Below the pieces are notes generated by a model, which was not told the origin of the DNA, ran no database searches, and worked only from the letters and a program-made list of their open reading frames with translations. This document shows, piece by piece, positions 39,337 through 50,085 of a stretch of 64,000 nt of DNA. The stretch lies in the NCBI GenBank assembly GCA_965249615.1, contig CBDFMI010000005.1, positions 310,001 through 374,000 of the forward strand. Direction: 5' to 3'. Every line of letters begins with the position of its first letter. Position 1 is the stretch's first letter. A program made the translations under genes and the position numbers. This DNA is from G963555815 sp965249615 [NCBI: bacterium]. Lineage in GTDB: Bacteria > UBA8248 > JACPRG01.

Positions 39337-40314
39337 TCAGGCCTTGAGGGCCCGGGCGGCCTCTTTGGCGAAGTATGTCACGATGAGGTCCGCCCCGGCT
39401 CGACGGATGGCTGTCAGGATCTCCATCATGGCCTTCTGCTCGTCGATCCAGCCCTTTTGGGCGGCGGCCTTGACCATGGCGAACTCTCCGCTCACGTTGT
39501 AGGCCGCGATAGGAAGATTAAAAGCGTCTCGCATCCTCACGATGATGTCGAGATACGGGAGGGCGGGCTTCACCATGATCATGTCTGCCCCCTCTTCCAC
39601 GTCCAGCTCGACTTCCCGAAGGGCCTCCCTGGCGTTCGCCGGGTCCATCTGGTAGGTGCTGCGGTCTCCGAACGCGGGGGCTGAGTGGGCCGCCGCCCGG
39701 AAAGGCGCATAGAAGCAGGAGGCGTATTTTGCGGCATAGCTGATGATGGGAGTCGTTTTCAGGTCTTCGGCGTCAAGGACGCTTCGGATGGCCTTCACGC
39801 GACCGTCCATCATGTCTGAGGGGGCCACCATGTCCGCCCCCGCCTGGGCCTGTGAGAGTGCAGTCTTGGCCAGCAACTCTAGGCTGCGATCATTGTCAAT
39901 GTGTCCGCCCGCGGTCACGACGCCGCAGTGGCCGTGGCTCATGTACTCGCAGAGGCACGTGTCGGCGATCACGACGAGTTCGGGAAGCTCGTCTTTGATG
40001 GCCCGGATGGCCTGCTGGACAATCCCGTCCTCGGCCCAGGCCCCTGTGGCCTCCAGGTCCTTCGTTTGGGGAACCCCAAAGAGCATGACCGCCGGGACTC
40101 CCGCCTCAAAAACCTCCCGCGCCTCGGCGGCCGCTCTATCAATGGAAACTTGATAATTGCCCGGCATCGGGGGGATTTCTTGTCGGACACCCTTCCCCGG
40201 GACAACAAACATGGGGAAGATAAACTGGGAGGGAGCGAGATGGGTCTCGCGGATCATCCGACGAAGCGATTCCTTCTCACGAAGCCTTCGAGGGCGATGA
40301 ATGGGAAAGTCCAT
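39337..40314 (-). CDS. hemB: Porphobilinogen synthase
   Basis: Condenses two 5-aminolevulinates in tetrapyrrole synthesis. 325 residues. Schiff-base lysines in [15 protein letters not shown] and [12 protein letters not shown]; the Cys-rich metal site [18 protein letters not shown] shows a zinc-type enzyme. ATG at 40314 gives [12 protein letters not shown] with AGGAAGAG upstream; a TTG 24 nt before it is less likely. Confidence 0.96.
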   Translation of the reverse strand: MDFPIHRPRRLREKESLRRMIRETHLAPSQFIFPMFVVPGKGVRQEIPPMPGNYQVSIDRAAAEAREVFEAGVPAVMLFGVPQTKDLEATGAWAEDGIVQQAIRAIKDELPELVVIADTCLCEYMSHGHCGVVTAGGHIDNDRSLELLAKTALSQAQAGADMVAPSDMMDGRVKAIRSVLDAEDLKTTPIISYAAKYASCFYAPFRAAAHSAPAFGDRSTYQMDPANAREALREVELDVEEGADMIMVKPALPYLDIIVRMRDAFNLPIAAYNVSGEFAMVKAAAQKGWIDEQKAMMEILTAIRRAGADLIVTYFAKEAARALKA

Positions 40315-40464
40315 TAACTCTTCCTCAGCGGGAAACAACCCACAGAGTATCGCATACGAGCCCCGCCAGGGCCAATTCCCTGATCCAGAGAAGCCCTCTT
40401 TCTTTTGAGACTGGAGAAAAAGAAGAAGGTACGAAAATTCAGGCGGGATGGATGTGGGCTCGGC

Positions 40465-40490
40465 AAAACCCTGAGGCGTCCGGCCTCAGG
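40465..40490 (-). terminator. Terminator after DUF151 gene
   Basis: Perfect repeat CCTGAGGC / GCCTCAGG (40470-40477 and 40483-40490) with a 5-nt loop. Read on the minus strand it is followed by GGTTTTG. Lies 10 nt beyond the stop of the DUF151 gene. Confidence 0.55.
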
Positions 40491-40499
40491 CGCGAGCCT

Positions 40500-41003
40500 T
40501 TAGGTCTCATATTTATTGAAATCGTCCGGCTTCAAGTTCTCCAGCCAATTCTTCCAGTCTTCACCCATCTCCTCATCGGACTCCTTGCCGGCCACCTGTT
40601 CAGTGAAATCGATGCTGCGCGCCTCATCGATCACCTTCTTCTCCACAAAAATGGGAGCGTTCACCCGCAGGGCGAGGGCGATGGCGTCTGATGGGCGGGA
40701 GTCGACCAGGACTTCCGAGCCGTTGAGGTTCAAGGAGATGACGGCGTAGAAGGTGTTGTCTTTTAGGTCATTTACGACCACTCGGTTTACGTGGGCCGTG
40801 ATTCCTTCCAGAATATTCTTGATGAGATCATGGGTCATCGGACGGGGTGTCGTCACCTGTTCCATCTCGAGGGCGATGGCGTTTGCTTCAAAGATACCCA
40901 CCCAAATGGGAAGAGCCTTCTTCCCCTCGATATCCTTGAGGATCACGATGGGCATGTTGGTTAAGGGGTCGAGCGTCAGCCCCTTGACTTTCATCTCTAT
41001 CAT
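40500..41003 (-). CDS. Bifunctional nuclease family (DUF151) protein
   Basis: 167 residues. BFN domain over about 1-130: [40 protein letters not shown], the [14 protein letters not shown] signature and [13 protein letters not shown]. The C-terminal 30 residues are acidic and polar. Plant and bacterial relatives have weak DNase/RNase activity; biological role uncertain. Sits 22 nt after miaB in the same direction. Confidence 0.9.
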   Translation of the reverse strand: MIEMKVKGLTLDPLTNMPIVILKDIEGKKALPIWVGIFEANAIALEMEQVTTPRPMTHDLIKNILEGITAHVNRVVVNDLKDNTFYAVISLNLNGSEVLVDSRPSDAIALALRVNAPIFVEKKVIDEARSIDFTEQVAGKESDEEMGEDWKNWLENLKPDDFNKYET

Positions 41004-41025
41004 GGGCCTCTTCTCCTCCTTGGGG

Positions 41026-42339
41026 CTAGGCCGCCTGGCCTTCTAGGCTATGAGCTCTGCCTTGAGTAATGGTGACCGGGATCACGTGCCCGATCAGCCG
41101 TTCCGGCCCGGGGAAATTGACCACCTTATTGGTCCGAGTCCTCCCAGTGAGCTTCTCTGGCCCCTTGGCGCTTGGGCCTTCGACTAGGACCTCTTGCTCC
41201 CGCCCAACGATCTCCTGATTTTTTTGTAGGGAGATTTTAAGCTGAAGCCCCATCAGATGGTTAAATCTTTCCTTCTTGACCTCCTCCGGGATCCGGTCCG
41301 GCATCCCGGCCGCCGGCGTGTCGGGTCGCACTGAGTATTTAAAAAGAAAGAAGTTGTCGTATCTGACCTCTTCCAAGACCTCGCGGGTGGCCTCATGATC
41401 TTCGGGGGTTTCCCCGGGGAAGCCGACGATAAGGTCTGTCGTGATGGACACATCGGGAATGGCTCGCCGGAGGGCGGAAATCTTGCTCACATACTCTGAA
41501 GCCGTGTAGCACCTGGCCATCCGTTCCAGCACTCGGTCCGAGCCGGACTGGAGGGGAAGATGCAGGTGTTCGCACACCTTCTCCTCTTCTGCCATGACCT
41601 CGATCAGGGCCGGAGAGAAATCCTTGGGATGAGAGGTGGTGAACCGAACCCGCTCGATCCCGTCCAGCTGAGCCACACGTCGCAGAAGCCCTGGAAAGGC
41701 AGAATCTCCCGAGAAATCTCGACCGTAGGAGTTTACGTTCTGCCCCAGGAGGGTCACTTCTTTGAAGCCCTGCTCGACGAGATCACGGACCTCCTCTAAG
41801 ATGGCGGTCTCGGGCTTGCTCACCTCCCGTCCCCTCGTCGCAGGGACGACGCAAAAACTGCAGTCATTGTTGCACCCGGTGGAGACGCTGACAAAGGCTT
41901 TTAGGTGGCCCTGACGCAGGATGGGCGTATCGACATCCCAGTCAAAGGGAACCGCCTCGACATCAGAGATTGCCCGGCCTTCCACCTCCATCCGCCCCAA
42001 AAGCTCAGGTAGCTTCGAGATATTCTTGGTGCCAAAGACCAGATCCACCGACGGGGCCTTGCGAATAATCTCCTCTCCCACCCGCGTGGCCACACAGCCG
42101 CAAACCCCGATCCGGACGTCGGGGTTTTTCGCCTTGAGGGCACGAAGTCTGCCGATCTGGCTGTAGACCTTCTGTTCTGCTTTCTCGCGGATGCTGCAGG
42201 TGTTAAGGAGGATGAGGTCTGCTTGAGAGGCGTCGTCGGTAGGCTCGTAGTCTTGGCTCTCCAGGATCCCGGAGATCCGCTCCGAGTCATACTTATTCAT
42301 CTGACAGCCGTAGGTGATGATTGTGTATTTTTTGCCCAT
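41026..42339 (-). CDS. miaB: tRNA-2-methylthio-N6-dimethylallyladenosine synthase
   Basis: Radical SAM methylthiotransferase modifying A37 of tRNAs. 437 residues from ATG 42339. The UPF0004 cluster uses Cys of [20 protein letters not shown] and GVCGCVATR; the radical SAM cluster is [11 protein letters not shown]; a TRAM domain ends the protein (ending [14 protein letters not shown]). An upstream in-frame ATG at 42378 would add 13 residues lacking similarity. Confidence 0.95.
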   Translation of the reverse strand: MGKKYTIITYGCQMNKYDSERISGILESQDYEPTDDASQADLILLNTCSIREKAEQKVYSQIGRLRALKAKNPDVRIGVCGCVATRVGEEIIRKAPSVDLVFGTKNISKLPELLGRMEVEGRAISDVEAVPFDWDVDTPILRQGHLKAFVSVSTGCNNDCSFCVVPATRGREVSKPETAILEEVRDLVEQGFKEVTLLGQNVNSYGRDFSGDSAFPGLLRRVAQLDGIERVRFTTSHPKDFSPALIEVMAEEEKVCEHLHLPLQSGSDRVLERMARCYTASEYVSKISALRRAIPDVSITTDLIVGFPGETPEDHEATREVLEEVRYDNFFLFKYSVRPDTPAAGMPDRIPEEVKKERFNHLMGLQLKISLQKNQEIVGREQEVLVEGPSAKGPEKLTGRTRTNKVVNFPGPERLIGHVIPVTITQGRAHSLEGQAA

Positions 42340-42570
42340 AGGGTGAAGCCTGTAAACGGGGTTGAATCCAATGACCAATCGGTAGCTGTAATATAAGTAG
42401 CCCCCAAAACCTTGTCAAGCCAGGGCAAGCCCACTGCCCCCCCCTCCGCCAAGGTCTTGAAGTGGAATCCCTTGTCCGACAAAGGGGGGATATGATATTG
42501 TGCCTGCGTAGGAAACGTTTCTGCCTCTTTCGGTCTGAGAAAACCTTGTCTCCTTCAGGGGGCCGGGACA

Positions 42571-42807
42571 ATGCTGACCTACGGGGCCATTACACTCCGC
42601 CTCCTTGTTGCGGCGCTTCTCGGAGGACTCGTCGGTCTTGAGCGGGAACGCCGAAACCAGCCCGCCGGGCTTCGAACCCACCTAATCCTTTGTCTTGGGG
42701 CGGCCCTCATCATGCTGGTCTCCATCCAGATAGACGATTTTCGCCCGGTTACCTTAACGGCCTCCTTACGGAACCTTGAAGCCGTCAGTGAAGTGGAGGT
42801 TCGCTAG
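42571..42807 (+). pseudogene. MgtC/SapB-family remnant with internal deletion
   Basis: 78 residues. The first 50 match the start of MgtC/SapB membrane proteins (LRLLVAALLGGLVGLERERR, AGLRTHLILCLGAALIMLVS). After SIQI the text jumps to FRPVTLTASLRNLEAVSEVE, which looks like the C-terminal soluble part of the family. The conserved central helices (about 80-150 residues) are missing without loss of frame. Either a true internal deletion or a collapsed assembly. RBS weak. Followed 3 nt later by the DUF3047 gene. Confidence 0.6.
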
Positions 42808-42809
42808 AG

Positions 42810-43580
42810 ATGAAAAGGGCACTTCACGTCGCCATCCCCTTTTTGCTCATGGTCCTTTTGCCCGGTCTTGGGATCTCCGAGTCGATCGTCGAGACCTGGC
42901 CGCAGCCTTCAGGCCCCAAGGAAGCCCCCGCCGGCTGGGAGCTCCAGGAGTCGACCGGTTCCATCTCTGAAGGAGACATCACCGTGGAGGATGAAGAAGG
43001 GAAAGCCATCCTCCACCTCAAGAGCCGCGACAGTTCCTATTTAATAGGCCGCGAAAATCTCGAGATCGATTTGCAAAAAACTCCCCTGCTCACCTGGCGG
43101 TGGAAGGTCCGCACTCTTCCCATGGGTGCTGACGCCCGGGACACAAACGCCATTGACTCCGGCATCGCCCTCCACGTGACCTTTGATCCCGAAGAAGCGG
43201 GCGAGAGACGCGCCATCGGATACCTCTGGAACGGTAGCACCCCGAGGTGCAGCTATTTGCTCAACCCCAGAGAGAATTCCTTTTTCAAGCGAAGGGCCTT
43301 CCGGTTAGCCGGAGTCCCGGTCACATGGTTCGTCATCCTGCAAAATGAAGAGAGCCCAACGGACGTGTGGCTCACCGAGACCCGGGATGTCGCCGAGGAC
43401 TACCGCCAGATCTTCAACGCCCCACCTCCTTCGGTGGCCGCCGTCGCCGTTCAGATCGACTCGGGCGACACCGGTACGAGTGCCGAAAGCTTCGCTGGCC
43501 CCATTGCCTTCCAAATGTCAGGCGCCGGGCCAGAGGAGAACCATAAGGCCCCCTGCGCCATTCACGCCCTTGGGCCATAA
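42810..43580 (+). CDS. Secreted DUF3047 protein
   Basis: 256 residues with signal peptide (ALHVAIPFLLMVLLPGLGIS). DUF3047 pattern: TPLLTWRWKVRTLPMGADAR, IGYLWNGSTPRCSYLLNP, DVWLTETRDVAEDYRQIF and the strand VAVQIDSGDTGTSAESFAGP. Family function unknown; proteins are periplasmic or outer-membrane-linked beta-rich. The ROK kinase gene starts before its stop, so the two are translationally linked. Confidence 0.8.
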   Translation: MKRALHVAIPFLLMVLLPGLGISESIVETWPQPSGPKEAPAGWELQESTGSISEGDITVEDEEGKAILHLKSRDSSYLIGRENLEIDLQKTPLLTWRWKVRTLPMGADARDTNAIDSGIALHVTFDPEEAGERRAIGYLWNGSTPRCSYLLNPRENSFFKRRAFRLAGVPVTWFVILQNEESPTDVWLTETRDVAEDYRQIFNAPPPSVAAVAVQIDSGDTGTSAESFAGPIAFQMSGAGPEENHKAPCAIHALGP

Positions 43581-44547
43581 GCACTATGTCGGAATCGACC
43601 TTGGAGGGACAAACCTCAAGGCCTCTCTCATCGATGAGACGGGAGAGGTGCTGGACTCTCTCCACCGTCCTTCCCGGCTTCCGGGCGGTCGTGACGCGCT
43701 CCGTGAAAACCTCCTTGGGGCTGTCCGCGATCTAATCTCCCCCGAATCCCCCTACCCCGTCCAAAAAGGGAAAATTACCCTCGCAGGCGTGGGCGTGGGT
43801 GTCCCGGGCATTCTCGACCTGGCCGCAGGGACCCTGCTGGCCGCCCCGCATCTCCCTGAAGGTGTGAACCTCCCCATTCGGCAGATGTTGGAGGAGGCCT
43901 TCGAGGTAAAAGTCTCTGTCGACAATGACGCCAACGCCATGGCCCTGAGCGAATTTTGGAAAGGGGCCGGCCGGAACACCCAGACCCTCGTGGTGTTGAC
44001 CCTGGGGACGGGGGTCGGAAGTGGCATCATCCTGGAGGGACGGATGTGGCGGGGGGCCCAGGGGAAAGGGGCCGAGATTGGCCACATGACCATCTTGGGG
44101 GAAGGCCCGAAGTGCGCCTGCGGCAGCCGGGGGTGCCTTGACACCCTCGCCTCGTCAGGGGCCTTGCTCCAAAGGGCTCAACTCGAGATGAAAAAAGATC
44201 CCTCCTCATCGCTTCACTCCGTGGGCTCGCTCACGCCCAAAGCCATCGCCCAGGCGGCACGCGAAGGGGACGACGTGGCCATTGCCGTCCTGGCCAAAAC
44301 GGGCTATTACCTCGGAATCGGGCTTGCCAACGTGGCCAACATATTTAACCCTGAGATGATTGTCCTGGCGGGCGGCCTGGCCCGGGCCGGTGAGGCTCTT
44401 ATTCGTCCCGCTGAGAAAGAGATGCGAAAAAGGGCCTTTGAGGCCGTGACCGAGGACCTTAAGCTCAAAGAGAGCGAACTGGGCGACCTGGCCGGAGCTT
44501 TGGGAGCCGTTTACCCTATTGTCAAAGAGATAGAACTAAATTGCTAA
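43570..44547 (+). CDS. ROK-family sugar kinase (glucokinase-like)
   Basis: About 325 residues. ATP motif GIDLGGTNLKASLID, catalytic base in VDNDANAMALSEFWKGAG, ROK signature from TLGTGVGSGIILEG, and zinc site CACGSRGC. Phosphorylates a hexose such as glucose or N-acetylmannosamine; which one is not decided by sequence. No ATG is near the domain; TTG 43570, 11 nt inside the DUF3047 gene, is the best start but its ribosome-binding site is poor. The open frame extends upstream to 43345 only as antisense-like filler. Confidence 0.9.
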   Translation: MGHKHYVGIDLGGTNLKASLIDETGEVLDSLHRPSRLPGGRDALRENLLGAVRDLISPESPYPVQKGKITLAGVGVGVPGILDLAAGTLLAAPHLPEGVNLPIRQMLEEAFEVKVSVDNDANAMALSEFWKGAGRNTQTLVVLTLGTGVGSGIILEGRMWRGAQGKGAEIGHMTILGEGPKCACGSRGCLDTLASSGALLQRAQLEMKKDPSSSLHSVGSLTPKAIAQAAREGDDVAIAVLAKTGYYLGIGLANVANIFNPEMIVLAGGLARAGEALIRPAEKEMRKRAFEAVTEDLKLKESELGDLAGALGAVYPIVKEIELNC

Positions 44548-45462
44548 GGTTAACCATTAGGAATAGAGTTCCTGTCACCATCCCAAAAGTCAAAATAGTT
44601 TTTGGTCTCATGTTGCTCCTTTTCACCTCCTTGGGAGGTGACGCCTGGGCAGAGCTCCCCTTTCAAGTGGGCGAGCGGTTGGTGTTCGACATCCGCTGGG
44701 CAGGGATTCACGCGGGGACAGCTGAGCTCGCCGTCGAGGAGGAGGTGGAGTACGGAGGCCGTTCCGTCCTCAGGTTGACTTCAACCGCCCGCTCCTCCCC
44801 TTTCATTTCGCGCATTTACCCCGTTGAGTATAGTGCCGAGAGCCTTTGGGACCCCGCCGGAGGCTTTTCAAGGCGCTACCGGATCCGTCAGCGGGAAGGT
44901 CGTTACCGCAGGCAACTTGAGATCTTTCTAAACCAGGAAGAACGTATGGCCCTTTATTACCGAAACCAGGACTCGAGAAGAATCTTTTTCATTCCCCATG
45001 GGGTCCAGGATGCCCTCTCCACCCTCTTCAAGTTCCGGACCTTCCCGGCCTCTGTCGGTTCCTGGCGCACCGTCCCCACCTTCGCCAGCCGAAGGAGCTG
45101 GGACGTAGAGGTCGAGGTCGAAGCGCGGGAGGTCATCGAGACCCCTGGGGAAAGCTCCGGCCCTTCGAGTGAAGCCGAAGCTTCGCTACCAGGGGATCTT
45201 CCGCCACATGGGAGACGTCCTCATCTGGGTGACCGACGACCCCTATCATGTCCCCCTCCAGATGAAGAGCCGGGTGCTGATCGGCCACTTCACCGCCACC
45301 ATCATTGAGGCCCACCACCTTCCGGAGGCCTCCCTCCTGGCACAAGCCATCCGGCGAAAGGCGCACTCGTCGCCAAAAGAAAAAGAAGATGATGTTGGGA
45401 AGGAGTTTTGGGCGGCCGGGTTACCCTTTGGGTCCTTTGAATTTTCCACGAGGGGAATATAG
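44541..45462 (+). pseudogene. Secreted DUF3108 protein, frameshifted near 45148
   Basis: Starts TTG 44541, overlapping the ROK stop. Signal segment (VFGLMLLLFTSLGGDAWA), then the DUF3108 beta-rich domain: LPFQVGERLVFDIRWAGIHA then GTAELAVEE, YPVEYSAESLWDP and GVQDALSTLFKFRTFP. After IETPG one extra G in a G4 run (45147-45150) shifts the frame; it then reads KAPALRVKPKLRYQGIF and LIWVTDDPYHVPLQMKSRVL. The final 70 residues overlap the opposite carbon-nitrogen hydrolase gene. Family role unknown, thought to be outer-membrane or periplasmic. Confidence 0.78.
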
Positions 45463-46259
45463 GTCTCAGGGCGCCGGTCTTTGAGATAGCCCCACTGCTG
45501 GCGAATAGCCTCGATGGCGTCCAGGTCTACTTCAGCCAACACAACGCCGTCGTGAAGGCCGGTCGGCGCACCGAGAAGCTCCCCATTGGGATCGCTACAA
45601 AAACTTTGGCCGTAAAAATCTTGGTGATTCTCGCTTCCCACCCGGTTTACCCGAAGCACATAGAGGCCGTTGGTGATGGCGTGGGCCTTGAGAACCGTCT
45701 CCCACCGGGCCTGGGAGGCGAAGGCGGCTGCTGTGGGAGTGAAGATGACCTGGGCCCCTGCCAGGGCGAGTGCCCGCATCCCTTCGGGAAAAAAGACATC
45801 CCAGGAAATCTGAATCCCGATTCGCCCGAACTCCGTCTCAAAGACGGGAAAACCGAGGTCTCCGGACTCAAAATAGGAACGCTCCTCCCACAGGGAGAAA
45901 TGCGGGACGTGGACCTTTCGATACCGGCCGAGGATCTCCCCCTGCGAATCCAGGACAACGGCCGAGTTGAACCCCCTTCCCCCATCAACCCGTTCGTAAA
46001 GGGGGGCAACGACGACGGCCCCCCAGCGACGGGCCGCCTCGCTCAGGGTGTCTGTGGTGGGGCCTGGGATGGGCTCGGCCAGCTCTTTCGCTTCGGAGTC
46101 TGTCTGACAGGGAAACCAGTGGGTCTGGAAGAGTTCTTGGAAGCAGATAATCCGCGCCCCCTCCTCGGCGGCCAGATCGCCCAGCTCTAAGGCCTTCGAG
46201 AGGTTGCGTGCCTTCTCGGGTGTGCAGTGAAATTGAACGCCCGCGATCCGAAGGGCCAC
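45246..46259 (-). CDS. Nitrilase-superfamily protein with Ser in place of the catalytic Cys
   Basis: Carbon-nitrogen hydrolase fold like N-carbamoylputrescine amidase. 337 residues, GTG start. Catalytic Glu E42 (IICFQELFQ) and Lys K115 (GRYRKVHVPH) are present; the nucleophile position reads QISWDVFFPEG, with Ser152 (codon 45804-45806) where the family has Cys. The fold ends at about residue 275 (IRQQWGYLKDRRPETYIPLV); the last 60 residues (NPAAQNSFPTSSSFSF onward) are antisense to the DUF3108 gene and probably not native, pointing to a lost stop or a nearby indel. If Ser152 is real the enzyme is likely inactive or altered. Confidence 0.85.
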   Translation of the reverse strand: MALRIAGVQFHCTPEKARNLSKALELGDLAAEEGARIICFQELFQTHWFPCQTDSEAKELAEPIPGPTTDTLSEAARRWGAVVVAPLYERVDGGRGFNSAVVLDSQGEILGRYRKVHVPHFSLWEERSYFESGDLGFPVFETEFGRIGIQISWDVFFPEGMRALALAGAQVIFTPTAAAFASQARWETVLKAHAITNGLYVLRVNRVGSENHQDFYGQSFCSDPNGELLGAPTGLHDGVVLAEVDLDAIEAIRQQWGYLKDRRPETYIPLVENSKDPKGNPAAQNSFPTSSSFSFGDECAFRRMACARREASGRWWASMMVAVKWPISTRLFIWRGT

Positions 46260-46332
46260 GGGCTATGGACTCCCCCTCAACGCTTGGTCTTCCTCGTGTG
46301 TGGACAAATCCACCGCGCCTCCCCTAATCATC

Positions 46333-49125
46333 CTAGACACTTTGTCCGCAGCAGTGCTTGTATTTTTTCCCGCTCCCGCAGGGGCAGGACTCATTTCGCC
46401 CGATCTTTCGTCCCTGACGCCTTAACGTCTGTACCTTGGGGGCCTCCTTGGGCTGGGTCGCCACGGCCACCTCGCTGCCCCGATGCTCAAACATCCGCTG
46501 CTGAGTTCTGGGCCGTGCCACGGGCGTGCGCTCTTCACGGGAGGCGGGGCGGAACTTGAGCAGGTACGCGGGGGCTTCCTCCCGGATCCGATCCACCATG
46601 GCCATGAACATCTCATAGCCTTCTCGCTTGTACTCGTTGAGGGGGTTCTTCTGGGCATAGCCCCGAAAGCCGATCCCCTCCTTCAAGTGGTCCATGGCCA
46701 GGAGATGGTCCTTCCACTGCGTGTCGACGACCTGAAGCATGATGAGGCGCTCAATGAACCGGAGGCCCTCGGCGCCCATCTCAGCCTCCTTGGCATCGTA
46801 GACAGCCTGAAGGGTGGAGAGTAGATGCTCGCCCAGCTCCTCTGGGGAGATCTCCTCCAGGTTGATCCAGCGGTCCTCCGCGTTGATGGCCATCATCGAA
46901 CCCTTCAGCTCAATTTGGAGGCTGAAATGACGACTCAGGGCTTCGGCAAAACCCTGAAGGTCCCACTCGTCCGGATGAACATCTGGGTTGACATGCGTGC
47001 CAATCAGTTTTTCCAGGACATCGCCGATCATCTCGAAGAGAACCTCACGGGGGTTCTCCGCATCAATGATCTGGCACCTCTGGTCGTAGATCACCTCTCG
47101 CTGCTTGTTCATCACATCGTCATATTCCAAGAGGTGCTTTCGGATCTCAAAGTGGTGGGTTTCGACCTTCTTCTGGGCGTTTTCAATGGCCTTCGTCACC
47201 AGCCCATGCTCGATGGGTTCTCCCTCCTGCATCCCGAGTTTTCCCATCAGGCCGCTGATGCGGTCGGAACCGAAGATCCGAAGAAGGTCATCTTCGAGGG
47301 AAAGAAAGAACCGGGAGGAACCGGGGTCCCCTTGGCGCCCCGCCCGACCCCGCAGCTGGTTGTCAATGCGGCGGCTCTCGTGACGCTCGGTCCCGAAGAT
47401 ATGAAGACCCTCAAGTCGCACCACCTCGTCATGCTCTTTCTGACACTGGGCCCGGTATTTCTCTAAGGCCTTTTGATACTCGGGAGTCTCGGTATCCCCA
47501 CCCGCCGACTGCCTGGCGAGGTATTCCGGGTTTCCTCCAAGGAGGATGTCTGTCCCGCGGCCGGCCATGTTGGTGGAGATGGTGATGGCGCCCAGGCGGC
47601 CCGCCTGGGCCACGATCTCCGCTTCCTTGGGATGGTGTTTTGCGTTGAGCACATGGTGGGGGATCCCCCGGCGTTCCAGGAGCTTCGAGAGTTTTTCCGA
47701 CTTGTCGATAGAAATGGTGCCGACCAGGACCGGCCGGCGCTTTTCGTGGAGCTCGGCGAGCTCCTCCACGGCGGCGTTGTACTTCTCCCGCTCCGTGCGA
47801 TAAATCACATCTGGAGAGTTGTATCGGGTAAGGGGTCGGTTAGTGGGGATGACGATTACGTCGAGATTGTAGATCTGGGCAAACTCCGCCGCCTCCGTGT
47901 CCGCTGTCCCCGTCATCCCCGCCAGCTTGTCGTACATTCGAAAGTAGTTCTGGAAGGTGATGGTGGCGAGGGTCTGGTTCTCGTTCTCAATCTTGACGCG
48001 CTCCTTGGCCTCAAGGGCCTGGTGGAGCCCGTCGCTGTAGCGCCGTCCCGGCATGAGACGGCCGGTAAACTCGTCCACGATGATGACCTGGCCGTCTTTG
48101 ACGACGTAGTCGACGTCCCCTACGAAGAGGACGTGGGCCTTGAGGGCCTGGTTGACGTGGTGCTGCACATCCATGTTGTCCAGGTCAAAGAGGCCTCCGG
48201 AGTTCAAGAGCCCGGACTTGCGAAGGGCCTGCTCCGCCTCGGGCATCCCGCGTTCGTTCAGGCTGACCGTGCGGCTCTTTTCATCCACCGTGAGGTATTC
48301 GTACTTGATCTTGCTGATGGCCTCCCGCTCCGAGGTGGTCTTTTCTTCTTCTTCCTCCTCATCCACGGGTCCGGTCTGCTGCTTGAGGAGGCGAGGGATG
48401 ATCTGGTCAATCAGGTAATACTTGTCAGTGGACGCCTCCGCGGGGCCGGAGATGATGAGGGGGGTCCTGGATTCGTCAACGAGGATGCTGTCCACCTCGT
48501 CCACGATGACGTAATGGAGCTTCCGCTGGACCATCTCCTGGCGGCTGAACTTCATGTTGTCCCTGAGGTAATCGAAGCCAAACCCGTTATTCGTTCCGTA
48601 GGTGACGTCGGCCTGATAGGCGGCCTGGCGGCTCGCATCATCCATCTCGTGCTGGACGGCCCCCACCGAGAACCCCAGTGCATGGTAGATGGGCCCCATC
48701 CACTCGGCGTCCCGCCGGGCCAGATAGTCGTTCACGGTGATGATGTGGACCCCTTCTCCCGTAAGCCCGTTCAGATAGACGGGAAGCGTCGCCACCAGGG
48801 TCTTCCCCTCCCCGGTCTTCATCTCGGCGATCTTCCCCTCATGGAGGGCCGCCCCGCCGATGAGCTGGACGTCGAAGTGCCGTAGCTGAGTGGTGCGACG
48901 GGATGCTTCCCGCACCGCCGCGAAGGCTTCACAGAGGAGGTCCTCCATACTCTCTCCATCAGCGAGACGGGCCCTGAACTCATCCGTCTTGGCCCTCAGC
49001 TCTGCGTCTGAGAGGGCCTCGAAACTGGGTTCTAGGGAATTGATCCTCTCCACATGGGCCCCGATTCGTCCCACCTCGCGCTGATTCTTGGAGGGGATGA
49101 ACTTCCTTACGAGCTTCAAAAACAT
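46333..49125 (-). CDS. secA: Preprotein translocase ATPase SecA
   Basis: Motor of Sec protein export. 930 residues, complete. Walker [15 protein letters not shown] near residue 105, Walker [19 protein letters not shown], preprotein cross-linking and helical scaffold regions, and the C-terminal zinc motif [13 protein letters not shown] for SecB and lipid contact. Frame intact over 2.8 kb. Upstream 119 nt contains no strong promoter; co-transcription from lgt is possible. Confidence 0.98.
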   Translation of the reverse strand: MFLKLVRKFIPSKNQREVGRIGAHVERINSLEPSFEALSDAELRAKTDEFRARLADGESMEDLLCEAFAAVREASRRTTQLRHFDVQLIGGAALHEGKIAEMKTGEGKTLVATLPVYLNGLTGEGVHIITVNDYLARRDAEWMGPIYHALGFSVGAVQHEMDDASRQAAYQADVTYGTNNGFGFDYLRDNMKFSRQEMVQRKLHYVIVDEVDSILVDESRTPLIISGPAEASTDKYYLIDQIIPRLLKQQTGPVDEEEEEEKTTSEREAISKIKYEYLTVDEKSRTVSLNERGMPEAEQALRKSGLLNSGGLFDLDNMDVQHHVNQALKAHVLFVGDVDYVVKDGQVIIVDEFTGRLMPGRRYSDGLHQALEAKERVKIENENQTLATITFQNYFRMYDKLAGMTGTADTEAAEFAQIYNLDVIVIPTNRPLTRYNSPDVIYRTEREKYNAAVEELAELHEKRRPVLVGTISIDKSEKLSKLLERRGIPHHVLNAKHHPKEAEIVAQAGRLGAITISTNMAGRGTDILLGGNPEYLARQSAGGDTETPEYQKALEKYRAQCQKEHDEVVRLEGLHIFGTERHESRRIDNQLRGRAGRQGDPGSSRFFLSLEDDLLRIFGSDRISGLMGKLGMQEGEPIEHGLVTKAIENAQKKVETHHFEIRKHLLEYDDVMNKQREVIYDQRCQIIDAENPREVLFEMIGDVLEKLIGTHVNPDVHPDEWDLQGFAEALSRHFSLQIELKGSMMAINAEDRWINLEEISPEELGEHLLSTLQAVYDAKEAEMGAEGLRFIERLIMLQVVDTQWKDHLLAMDHLKEGIGFRGYAQKNPLNEYKREGYEMFMAMVDRIREEAPAYLLKFRPASREERTPVARPRTQQRMFEHRGSEVAVATQPKEAPKVQTLRRQGRKIGRNESCPCGSGKKYKHCCGQSV

Positions 49126-49244
49126 GTCGTCTTCCCTAACGGGGTGTTTCGTCTACCCGGGCGGACAGTCCTCTCCGCACGCCAATGGCGTTGAATATAG
49201 GAAATGAGAGGTCGATTTGCCAAGGGCAAAATCGGCCCCCGGTG

Positions 49245-50012
49245 TTATTGGGTTGACCAGAGACGTTGCTGAAGAACCCAGACGGTGGTCAGGAGCATCA
49301 GGACAATCCCCACCATCTGAGCTGCCCGGAAAGGCCCGAGCATCAAGCTGTCTGCGCGGAAGGCCTCCACGACCAGGCGGCCTGCGGAATAAAGACCGAC
49401 ATAGAGAGCAAAGATGAACCCATCTCGATGGGGTCTCTTTCGAAGCTGCCAGAGAAGGACAAACCAGACGAGATTCAGGAGGAGTTCGTAGAGCATGGTG
49501 GGGTGGAGGGGAATCCCGGGGAATTGCTGGCCGGCGATGCTCTCCCTCGAGAAGACGATCCCCCAGGGTCTGGAGGTGGGGACTCCGTGGGCATCGCCGT
49601 TCATAAAGTTTCCGAACCGGCCGAGGGCCTGTCCCAGGATCAGGCTTGGAGCGATGGCGTCGGCCAACCGAAGGAAGGGAAATTTCCGGCGGCTTGCAAA
49701 CCAAAGGGTATAGAGGAAGCCGGCGATGACCCCGCCGTGGACGGCCAGACCCCCGTGCCAGATGGCGGGGATCTCCGTGGGGAATTGGCCGTAAAAATCC
49801 CAGTTGAAGCTGACATAATAAATCCTCGCCCCGAGGATGCCGGCAAAGAGGGCGAGGAGGCCGAAGTTTGAGACGTCGTCCTTCGTCAGTCCGAGACCGA
49901 GGCGGTTTGACTCCATCTGGACCAGTTTAACGCCGACAAGGAGAGCGATGACGTACATGAGGCCGTAGTAGCGGATCATGAGGGGACCAAATTCAAACAG
50001 GATAGGATCCAC
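49245..50012 (-). CDS. lgt: Prolipoprotein diacylglyceryl transferase
   Basis: First step of lipoprotein lipidation, in the inner membrane. 255 residues from GTG 50012, giving the family start VDPILFEFGPLMIRYYGLMY. Signature GRFGNFMNGDAHGVP; also HGGLAVHGGVIAG and HPTMLYELLLNLVWFVLLW. About seven transmembrane helices. GAGGAAGG precedes the GTG. Works with LolA elsewhere in this window. Confidence 0.95.
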   Translation of the reverse strand: MDPILFEFGPLMIRYYGLMYVIALLVGVKLVQMESNRLGLGLTKDDVSNFGLLALFAGILGARIYYVSFNWDFYGQFPTEIPAIWHGGLAVHGGVIAGFLYTLWFASRRKFPFLRLADAIAPSLILGQALGRFGNFMNGDAHGVPTSRPWGIVFSRESIAGQQFPGIPLHPTMLYELLLNLVWFVLLWQLRKRPHRDGFIFALYVGLYSAGRLVVEAFRADSLMLGPFRAAQMVGIVLMLLTTVWVLQQRLWSTQ

Positions 50013-50085
50013 GGCCTTCCTCTTCTTCTGAATGACTTGGGGGAAATCTCTCCGGACCTCCTCACCGGAAGTCCGGGCCATGGCC

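Noticed and set aside
43345-43569. N-terminal extension of the ROK kinase
   Set aside because: It is an alternative frame of the DUF3047 gene; the kinase domain starts right after 43570.
47473-48885. 470-codon open frame on + opposite secA
   Set aside because: It is the antisense shadow of an intact SecA; no domain similarity and no start signals.
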